This document shows, piece after piece, positions 56,535-64,000 of a stretch of 64,000 nucleotides of DNA; position 1 is the first letter of the stretch, and the number at the start of each line of letters is the position of its first letter. The DNA is taken from assembly GCF_964028355.1 (NCBI RefSeq), contig NZ_OZ034761.1, forward strand, positions 62,001-126,000, written 5' to 3'. Below the pieces are notes generated by a model. The model was not told the origin of the DNA. It saw nothing but the letters and a program-made list of their open reading frames with translations, and made no database searches. The position numbers and the translations under genes were made by a program. The stretch is from Wolbachia endosymbiont (group B) of Gerris lacustris. GTDB lineage: Bacteria; Pseudomonadota; Alphaproteobacteria; Rickettsiales; Anaplasmataceae.

Positions 56535-59443
56535 ACAGGCTCTTAGTGTTAGCTCCTGCTGTAATACTTCTTGTAACATAATCTCCTTTTTCCCCTATAT
56601 TACCCATAACTAGCTGTAACCCAGGATAAAGAACTGGACTTTTTTCTCGCCCTCCTTTTAGGCTTGCTTTTACCGTTAATTCCCCATTTATTCTTTCACG
56701 CAGTGCGAGCGGCAAATTATCAGACAAAAAATTTTCTTTTCCTTCTTCATCTGTTAAGATAAATTCCACATTGGTATCAAATGCTACTTTTTCGACGTTC
56801 GTCAAGACAATTAAATCTGATACATTATTTACAGTAACTTTGCCCAGATCAACAACATGAGAAACTTCACTAAATTTTGCAGCTAGTAGTCGAAACGTTA
56901 AATCTAAATTTTGATGTGGAGTCCAGGTGCTTGCATTGCTAGATGAAAGTAATACTCCTACTTGATATGGCTGACTTGTTACCCAACGGCTATTTACTGC
57001 ATCATATTTGCCAAGTTCTGCTATCTTTACTGCAGTACCAGGATCATCAGTAAGCAGTACTATTGCATACTCCTCTCCTGCATGGCAAAACACTGGTGAC
57101 CAAGTAATACGTGTTGCTGTGCCATCTATCTTTATATCTTTTGGCTCAATATAACTTTCAGCAATGACAGTCTGCGAGGGCATTCCCACTGCTGTTTCTC
57201 TAATCTGCACAGCAACACGTTTTTTGCCGTTATTTACAAACCATAACTCTAGACCTCCTATGTGTCTGCTCTCATTTAAAGTAAATGTTTGCGCTAAAGG
57301 ATCAACTCTTCTTGCTGCGATCACTCTTCTTCTTTCTTCTATAGTAATAGTTTTTTTACCAGTATAAGTTGCCTCTCCATAGCTTCCTTTATTCCCATAA
57401 AACTGTACTAATTTAGTACCTGCTGGAATGTTTGCTGGTACTTTCACCTTTCCCTTTAATTTTCCCTGGTTGTTAGCTCTTTTTTCCACTTTTTTTTCTC
57501 TATGCCATAGGTATAATAGAAATGCCATCAAATTTTATTTCCTTAAGCTTTTCATCTGGCTCAAAACCTTCAATTTCAAAATTCTGTACTGCTTCTCTCA
57601 TAAATTCAGTTTCGTATGAAGTACTTGACAGCAGCTCTGTCGTTTCTTTAACATTAAATACTCTGGTTACTGGACTTTTCCAATTTGTTTTTACCTCCGT
57701 CCAGTGATCTATATTTTTATTTAGAGTAATTTGTGCCGGTACTGGATCAAAAGCTTGGTATGGATTGATCTTTTCTCCTTTAGTCTGTAAAAGCTGCTCC
57801 AGTACCGGTTCAAGTTCATACGGCAAAAGATATCTTTCCCCACCTTTTTCAATATCTGCAACTTCTACATCTATTGGCAGAACTAGCTCTCTATTTACTA
57901 TTGCTGCAGACTGCGAAATTCCTTGATCACGAATATCATCATCAAAGAACGAATCAACAAATACTCCTTTTTTGGTGGTAGGTTCTCTTGAATTTGCATC
58001 ATTGCGTAAACGCTCCTCTGCAACCAGCGCATAAAGATCATTTATTCCTTTTTTCATTGCTTCAAGCTCATTCATCGGTACAGCATGAATAGCATTATTC
58101 ACTATTTTTACCCCTTCTTTTTCTCCGTTTTTCCATGTCTGATGAATGTAGCAGAGCAAAAGTTGTCCAGAAGGTGCTTGAGGCATCGATGGTCTCCAAG
58201 AGTGGGAAATTCCTTTTATTCTTCTTACCACCCCTTTGCTATCGATAGTAATTAAATCAAAGCGTGGCATTTTCCAGGTGTAATCAATCAAAACCAAGCT
58301 GTTATCAACTGCTCCCTTTACTTTGCATCCCTCTTCACTTATATCTTCAGGACTTACATGAGTACGACAGCGGTAAGTTATTTGATAACTACTTCCAGGA
58401 GCTGGTTCTTTACCTGGTAATGACCAATCAACGTTTCCTGCGTTTAGTTTATAATCTACACTATTTTCATAAATAACATTACCTTGTTTAATTTGAATAA
58501 TTTCAAGTACTGCAGAGTCAGGTATTGGATCAACAGCTCCTGAGTATGAACCGTGAGTAATGGTAATGGTTTTTTGAACAGTTATATCTACTTTTTTAAT
58601 TTCACTTATTGGAAAATCATTCACCTTCAGTTCCATTACTCTTTGGCTATTTGGCTGAAAAGTATGTGGTTCTGATTCAACTGATTTTATATCTGGATCG
58701 TCATCAAAAGAAACACGAATACTGTGAGGAAGTTCAATCTCATAGCCATCAACATGAGCTTTGCCCTCATTAATCACAAATATTTTTTTCCCCTTTTCGT
58801 CCCCTTCTTCTCTCTGCAAACAAATTACTTCTAGACCGTTTACTACGTAAGATCCATTTGCTTCTTTATCATAACGAGCAAGAGCTGTAGTTACTATGTT
58901 TGCTTGTGGTGGCGGTGAATGTTCTATTAATACTCCATTTTCAATGTTATAAATTGGATAAAATTCTCCTTCAGAAAAACGTGGAGAAAGACCTTCTGCT
59001 TGATAACCCCAAATGGTGGAAACTTTAAGCCTTGCAGCTCCTACTTCCTGATAGTTTCTTGTACCAACTGCAGGATCACGAAGATTTTCGTCCTCAAGTT
59101 CTGTAATTGTAGATTCTAGATAATAAACACCTATACGCACTGTGGTACTCAGTGGAATAATAAATTCTTCTTTTTCGACTTTTCTAACTGCTCCACGAAG
59201 ATAGATTTTTCCTGATTCAAGCGTAACTTTACCAGTTTCTCTATCTATAATACAATTGCTTCCTGTTATAACATCACCATCACGAAATATTGCATCACCT
59301 ATACCTTTAAGCTTAGAAAGAGCATACTCCTGAGTTTCATTTAATTCTGCAGACTGTAAACCTCTTCCTGCAAGAAATAAGCTTTTCTCATATTCTTTGT
59401 CAGGATTAAAGCGGTTATAATAACTATTTAAGGTCATTTTGTT

Positions 59444-60130
59444 TCAAAAAGTTACAACAAATGAAAAAGTTTCCCGAGTTGCAGATGTTCTGATAAGTGG
59501 TACGGTGTGTTCTAAAACTAACAAAATTCCAGGATTTTCCACGTCTTTTGGCTCGAAATATCTCTGTCCTTCAGGTAATCCTTCTTTTATTTTAGTACCA
59601 ACCATAACCCCTAATTCCCGTATAACTTGATTTGCTGCGTCCGTGAAATCGAAAGTAAATTTAAGATACAGATTATTGATTGGTACATTCGATGGTTTAA
59701 ACCTTCCAGATGGAGTCACAAGTTCTCCATTCTCATCACCACTGCAAAAGAGCACCTCATCAACAACACGACGTCCAACTTCCTTAATTAATGTTGCAGA
59801 AGTAATTAGTTCCGGTGGTGTGTCTTGAGTATACTCTATAGTGATTACGCTATCTGCTATAATTGCACCATTTTCTACACGCTCAATAGCGCCTGAGCTA
59901 CCATCAACTATATAATCTATGCTTGACTGATAAATTGTTTGCCCTGTATAAACTTTTACATCTTTAATAGTGTGGTGATCTAAACTTATCTTGCCGCCTG
60001 CTGTAAAAGTTTTTTCAACTTTGTAGCTACTTTCCCAGGTAGAATCTCCAGATCCCCAAGCAAGATGTATTGGTTGCTCTTTTATGCTCGCAGCAATAGC
60101 TGCTCTGCCTGATTGTGTCAGTATTGACAT
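59444..60130 (-). CDS. phage tail/baseplate protein upstream of the DUF4815-type gene
   Basis: 228 aa starting MSILTQSGRAAIAASIKEQPIHLAWGSGD, with IKEVGRRVVDEVLFCSGDENGELVTPSGRF and FTFDFTDAANQVIRELGVMVGT, then PEGQRYFEPKDVENPGILLVLEH. This type is commonly found next to DUF4815 proteins in phage tail modules. Exact role unknown. Frame intact; six bases separate it from the next gene. Confidence 0.78.
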   Translation of the reverse strand: MSILTQSGRAAIAASIKEQPIHLAWGSGDSTWESSYKVEKTFTAGGKISLDHHTIKDVKVYTGQTIYQSSIDYIVDGSSGAIERVENGAIIADSVITIEYTQDTPPELITSATLIKEVGRRVVDEVLFCSGDENGELVTPSGRFKPSNVPINNLYLKFTFDFTDAANQVIRELGVMVGTKIKEGLPEGQRYFEPKDVENPGILLVLEHTVPLIRTSATRETFSFVVTF

Positions 60131-60150
60131 GTCTGATTGCGTGATTGATA

Positions 60151-60723
60151 TTATATATATACAAGATTCGTAGAAAAAACGTCCAATTTTTTTGTAATAA
60201 TGGGCTCAAAATTTTTCCAAGGGCGATTTAAGTGGCGATGTTCATGCCAAGTGACCATACCTGGGTAAAATACTGCTACGTAATTTTCTAGCTCATGAAT
60301 AGGATCTTTCTGTTTTAAATCTGAGTCATTTTGACAATCAATATGATATTCCCTTAAATTAGACTCTATTATTCTTTGATCAGTAAAACTCTTTGCTTCG
60401 TAGTAATAAGTTATACTAAACCGCTCTAAAATTGGTGTACGTCGAAAATTCCAAATCTGCTCAGAGAATTTATCTTCACTTAAGTAAAATGTATGCTCTA
60501 TTTCTTTATAAGCAGTTGGTGCAAAACAAGCATTGATATCTCCCAAATTCCAACTATCTGATAATACTATCAACGCTTTAGCAAACTTAATTTCTGGCAA
60601 TAAACTCTGTGGTAGAGGATATAGTGCTTTTAAGTTATACCACTGATGACTTCTTTCATATATACCGTTGTAATTCTTCGTATGAGGCTCTGTTTCTCCT
60701 AATATTGCAACATCTAATACCAA
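60151..60723 (-). CDS. unknown phage protein, 5' end displaced by IS630 copy F
   Basis: About 190 aa: LDVAILGETEPHTKNYNGIYERSHQW...FAKALIVLSDSWNLGDINACF. No family recognised. Joining across the IS630 copy at its TAA duplication gives a native start MLYLFLDVAILG at 63183 with GAGGCAG upstream, so the gene lost its first five codons and ribosome site to the insertion. It lies between the capsid and tail genes. Confidence 0.6.
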   Translation of the reverse strand: MVLDVAILGETEPHTKNYNGIYERSHQWYNLKALYPLPQSLLPEIKFAKALIVLSDSWNLGDINACFAPTAYKEIEHTFYLSEDKFSEQIWNFRRTPILERFSITYYYEAKSFTDQRIIESNLREYHIDCQNDSDLKQKDPIHELENYVAVFYPGMVTWHEHRHLNRPWKNFEPIITKKLDVFSTNLVYI

Positions 60724-60799
60724 TTCCCGCTATACAAGCAACGAATAGACAATAATGGAAAAAAAGCCATACTGGAGTAAGTAAAATAGCGAGGTTTAG

Positions 60800-61279
60800 A
60801 TGGCATTAAGATCAAAATTATTGGATGAAAAAGTGGTGGAATCAGCAAAAGAGATGCTGAAGAAAGTAAGAAATAATGCGTATGTTGCAAAAAAACTAAA
60901 TGCTGTAATTGCAGCAAAAAAGCACAGTATAACAGCTGTAGCAAAAATATGTTGCATTTCGAGAAAGGCAATTACTACATGGATAAAGCACATAAAATTT
61001 GGAAGAGAAGAAAAATTATTTTCTCCACCTCAACGCCGTAGAAAAACTATATTGAACCAAAGTCAACTTGAACAAATTGAGGTGTGGATAGAGGAAAATC
61101 CCAATATTACTATTAGAGAAATGAGAATAAGAATCCAAGAAAGATTTGGTTTGAATATCAGCAAATCCACAATACATCGTAATATGCAAAGAATGAAATT
61201 CTCATATATCACACCAAGACCAGTTCATAGTGGACAGGATAAAAATAAGCAAGAGGAGTTTAAAAAAAAACCTCAATGA
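60800..61279 (+). CDS. IS630 transposase, DNA-binding frame (copy F)
   Basis: 159-aa frame as in copy A, A9 tract, intact. Confidence 0.87.
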   Translation: MALRSKLLDEKVVESAKEMLKKVRNNAYVAKKLNAVIAAKKHSITAVAKICCISRKAITTWIKHIKFGREEKLFSPPQRRRKTILNQSQLEQIEVWIEENPNITIREMRIRIQERFGLNISKSTIHRNMQRMKFSYITPRPVHSGQDKNKQEEFKKKPQ

Positions 61280-61606
61280 AACTATTGTCATGCATTCTGA
61301 AAAAGAGCTATTTTTCTTCGATGAATCACGGTTTGGTACACATTCAAAAGTTGGACATGGGTGGTTTAAAAAAGGCAGTAGGACACAGGTTAAGGTAAAA
61401 TTAGGTAGGGAAAATTTTTATCTCTATAGTGCAGTTAATCCCAGAAATGGAGAGAATTTTAGCTTATTTGCACCAAACGTCAACACTGCTTGTATAAATA
61501 TATTCCTTGAACAGATGTCGCAATATTTAGGAATACGAAAGGCTTTTCTCGTGATGGATTGCGCTAGTTGGCATAAGTCAAAAAGTTTAAAGATACCTAA
61601 AAATAT

Positions 61607-62943
61607 GGGAACGTTCAAAAAAGTGTGTCAAACCGAAAAAAAAAGTAATAAATTGATATAAAAAATGGAGGTTTGATATGAGTCAAGCAAATAGAACTAC
61701 TGGTTTGGTAGATTATAAAGAATTAGAAACAAATATCCTGTCATCTATACGAGAAGGAAGACCATTGACAGGAAGAGATGGAGCATTAACACCGTTTATA
61801 AAAAGGTTGCTAGAGGCAAGTCTGGAAGGTGAAATAGAAAGCTACATGTCAGCTGAAAGTGAAGAAAATAACCGAAGAAATGGGAGAAACGCAAAAACTT
61901 TACGCACGAGTGCAGGCTCATTTGAGCTGCTAACACCAAGAGATAGGGAGGGAAGCTTTGAACCACAAATAGTCAAAAAAAGGCAAACAAGCCTACATCC
62001 AGAACTTGAAGCAAAGGTCTTAAGCACATATGCCAGTGGCATGGGATACAGAGATATAGCTTCACATGTTGAGGAAATATATGACCACAAAATATCAGCA
62101 GCAGAGATATCTAGTATTACCGATAAACTGCTACCAGTAATCAATGAATGGCGCAGCCGCCCACTGCAATCAGTGTATCCAATAGTATTTATGGATGGCA
62201 TGTTTTTTAAGGTCAAGGAGGACGGACATTGCATAAGTAAATGTATGTATAATATATTGGGCATAAATCAAAATGGCAGAAAAGAAGTATTAGGTTTTTA
62301 TTTGGCTGAAAGTGAAGGAGCTAACTTCTGGTTGGGAGTACTAAATGACCTCAAAGAAAGAGGAGTAGAAGATATTCTAATTGCCTGTATTGATGGGCTA
62401 AAAAGCTTTCCTACCGCTATAAATAGTGTATTTCCTAAAGCAGAAGTACAGCTATGCATAGTGCATCAGATAAGGAATTCACTGAAGTATGTATCTAGCA
62501 AAGATGTAAAAGTTTTCATAAATGATTTGAAAAAAATATATCGTGCTTCAAGTAAAGAGATTGCTGAGAATTATTTGCTTGAGCTGGAAGAAAAATGGAG
62601 TGAAAAATATCCCTTGGTTACAAAATCATGGCAAAACAATTGGGAAAATTTGTCTGGTTATTTTAAGTATTCTGGACCAGTTAGGAAGCTGATTTACACC
62701 ACCAATCCAATTGAGGGATTGCATAGACAAATTAGGAAATTTACTAAAACTAAGGGCTCATTTACTAATACAAATGCCTTGTACAAAAGGTATATTGTGC
62801 TATAAAAAAGGTAGAGCAAAAGTGGACTACAGCTTTGCCTAATTGGGCATTAACTATGTCTCAGCTTGACATTTTCTTTCCCAACAGACTGAAAATTGAG
62901 TTGAACTAAAAATGCGGCTTGACACAGTTTATTTAACACTCCC
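61607..62943 (+). mobile_element. IS256-family element copy 4 (1337 bp)
   Basis: 8-base target duplication AAAAATAT at 61599-61606 and 62944-62951; intact IS630 copies show the single site. Same length, ends and frameshift as copy 2. Confidence 0.93.
61678..62805 (+). CDS. IS256-family transposase (copy 4), C-terminal frameshift
   Basis: 375 aa identical in sequence to copy 2, including the shift after NALYK that replaces the last 50 or so residues by RYIVL. Catalytic motifs MDGMFF, CIDGLK and NPIEGLHRQ are present. The clean target duplication shows that an element with this lesion moved. Confidence 0.87.
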   Translation: MSQANRTTGLVDYKELETNILSSIREGRPLTGRDGALTPFIKRLLEASLEGEIESYMSAESEENNRRNGRNAKTLRTSAGSFELLTPRDREGSFEPQIVKKRQTSLHPELEAKVLSTYASGMGYRDIASHVEEIYDHKISAAEISSITDKLLPVINEWRSRPLQSVYPIVFMDGMFFKVKEDGHCISKCMYNILGINQNGRKEVLGFYLAESEGANFWLGVLNDLKERGVEDILIACIDGLKSFPTAINSVFPKAEVQLCIVHQIRNSLKYVSSKDVKVFINDLKKIYRASSKEIAENYLLELEEKWSEKYPLVTKSWQNNWENLSGYFKYSGPVRKLIYTTNPIEGLHRQIRKFTKTKGSFTNTNALYKRYIVL

Positions 62944-63217
62944 AAAAATATCGAAATTATATACCTACCACCATACTCACCTGACCTCAATCCTGTTGAG
63001 AGGTTTTGGTTATATATAAAACAGAACATTTTGCGCAATAAAATCTACGATACAATTGTTCTGCTTGAGAGCGCTTTGTGTAAATTTATTACCTCTCTTT
63101 CCCCTTCCACGGTTAAACAACTCTGCAATGCTTCTTATTTGGTTCATTAATAATGAGAGTTGGTATAAGAAGAGGTAAAGCATTCTTCTGCCTCACACCG
63201 CTTTATATTTGCTCTAC

Positions 63218-64000
63218 CTATGTTGCAACGATCTTGACTAGTATTGCTGGACGGTGGCACATTGGCAGAGGGTTTGACTGCGTATGCAAATCAGTCCCTC
63301 TATCAAATCTTCTTGGCTCTTGTTTTGCATATAGTGGCTGTCCAAGAGTATTTACTGTCTCATTAAAGTCTGCTGGTGCAAAATATGTTGTAAATGTGCT
63401 TGCTGTTCCTACTGGAAAACAGTGCCCCGTATCCCTTTCTATAAATCTTCTCACGGTTCCTTCAGGATCAGTTGCTTGTCCTCTATATTCCTCAAGCGTT
63501 ATTCCACAGAACGTAAATCCTGACCTCATATCATTTCTTAGCGCTGCTCCTTCTTGCCATCTCTCATATGCTTCTTTCACTTTAGTATGAGAAGTAAGTG
63601 CATCAAAAACTCAGGGCTTACTAAAGCATGAATTCCTGTCATATATTCACCACTTAGATTATCTTCTATGTGCCTCAATACTTCCAGACACTTACGCTTG
63701 ACATCTGTTGTTGCTGTTCCCAGTGCAAAATTTACTACTTTTGGTGTTATTTCAAATTCGTTGTACAAATTTAATAATTCTGACCCATCAGCATCTAAAA
63801 TTATTCCTTTCAGCGCTCCCATACGCAAATGCTCCAACGTTATTGCATGTTTATTTCTCATTAGCTGCAAATGGTCAGTTATTACATCTGCCAGCGCTTT
63901 AAGTTCACTTTCTGATCCAAATGCTCTTATTCCCTGTACTTCTTCTGGTAACACTACATCATCATGTGGAATATGTGGAATCGTAAATGTTCTTACCTTT
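63218..64000 (-). pseudogene. phage major capsid protein (gpE family), frameshifted
   Basis: Lambda gpE-type capsid (Phage_cap_E). The first part runs off the window end: FTIPHIPHDDVVLPEEVQGIRAFG, ALKGIILDADGSELLNLYNEF, LEVLRHIEDNLSGEYMTGIHALVSPEF. The rest is in another frame: SHTKVKEAYERWQEGAALRNDMRSGF, FAPADFNETVNTLGQPLYAKQEPRRFDRGTDLHTQSNPLP. The shift is at GAGTTTTTGATG (63600-63615); one more T would restore PEFFDALTSHTKV. Main shell protein of the virion. Confidence 0.88.

Larger units (their letters stand above)
55680..56542 (+). mobile_element. IS5-family element (ISWpi1-like), copy 3 (863 bp)
   Basis: Same length and ends as copies 1 and 2. TTA duplicated at 55677-55679 and 56543-56545, inside the DUF4815-type tail gene. 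Confidence 0.92.
55436..59437 (-). pseudogene. DUF4815-type phage tail protein, frameshifted and interrupted by IS5
   Basis: Once a single protein of roughly 1050 aa. Part 1 (57500-59437, 645 aa): LNSYYNRFNPDKEYEKSLF, LQSAELNETQEYALSKLKGIGDAIFRDGDV. A frameshift at the IIPMA stop next to an A8 run separates part 2 (56546-57531): VPANIPAGTKLVQFYG, RRVDPLAQTFTLNESRHIGGLELWF, VTSQPYQVGVLLSSSNASTW. An IS5-type element splits part 2 from part 3 (55436-55679): TYDALIPGTADVKAYVQ to KNLRVIIT. Removal of the IS restores frame (AGANT-KITITYD). Probably a baseplate or fibre-network component. Confidence 0.88.
61230..63150 (+). pseudogene. IS630 DDE frame (copy F), interrupted by IS256
   Basis: Split after SLKIPKN: 61230-61606 and 62952-63150. 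The final Glu motif NPVERFW is on the far side of the insertion. Confidence 0.88.
60718..63165 (+). mobile_element. IS630-family element copy F, carrying IS256 copy 4
   Basis: TAA flanks both sides (60715-60717, 63166-63168). Subtracting the 1337-bp IS256 and its 8-base duplication leaves 1103 bp. Inserted in a phage gene. Confidence 0.92.

Noticed and set aside
46658..64000. Eukaryotic association module or cytoplasmic incompatibility (cif) genes in the prophage part
   Set aside because: No ankyrin-rich, deubiquitinase or nuclease-type large genes are present; only capsid, tail and IS genes are visible here.

Overview
The window is a piece of a Wolbachia genome (Rickettsiales, obligate intracellular alphaproteobacterium). 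Reasons: very AT-rich DNA; a reduced-genome set of housekeeping genes (hda, xerD, plsC, rpsT, gltA, ruvAB, uvrD, nuoJKLMN, birA, ccmDE, ftsH, tilS, pal, mreB, mnmA, ppa, surA); many small palindromic repeats of the CTGGATCCCAGTG type, one of them inside birA; a heavy load of insertion sequences; and a decayed prophage with a P2-like contractile tail module of the phage WO kind. The supergroup or strain cannot be named from the sequence alone.

Layout. 1-24 kb is mostly core chromosome: replication and recombination genes, citrate synthase, two unknown proteins embedded in palindromic repeats, ruvAB, cytochrome c plus an alpha/beta hydrolase, uvrD, then one tight operon nuoJ-K-L-M-N-birA-ccmD-ccmE (complex I membrane arm, biotin ligase, cytochrome c maturation). 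At 22.7-24.2 kb lie three small tandem paralogues, each followed by a hairpin. 24.3-31.7 kb is an insertion-sequence pile-up: an IS630-type element inside another copy of itself, with an IS5-type element inside the inner copy; a decayed second IS630 type; then an IS256-type element carrying an IS630 that carries another IS5. Target duplications at most junctions let the order of insertion be read. 31.7-44 kb returns to core genes: pal, tilS and ftsH in their usual order, an M32 carboxypeptidase-like protein whose catalytic motifs are gone, mreB, mnmA, ppa, tRNA-Ser(GCT), surA and a folate cyclo-ligase.

44-64 kb is mobile and phage DNA: an IS4 fragment, two different broken large serine recombinases in opposite orientation, more IS630 and IS256 copies, then the prophage on the minus strand. 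In transcription order this holds a major capsid protein (frameshifted), an unknown protein cut by IS630+IS256, a tail/baseplate protein, a DUF4815-type tail protein broken by a frameshift and an IS5, a small protein, a tail fibre, a fibre-assembly-like protein, tail sheath FI, tail tube FII, tail-assembly chaperone E/E' with a T TTT TTG slippery site, and a tape measure truncated by an IS630. The prophage cannot be functional as it stands.

The most interesting items are: an unknown 456-aa protein ending in Cys-Cys-Ile-Leu, a perfect eukaryotic CaaX prenylation box; the M32 protein that has lost its metal site but kept an intact frame; the three-layer nested insertion sequences; a 3-bp TWA target duplication for an IS630-type element; a poly-A tract polymorphism (A9 versus A10) between IS630 copies; a 31-bp perfect palindrome made of two IS630 ends; and the in-frame palindromic element in birA.
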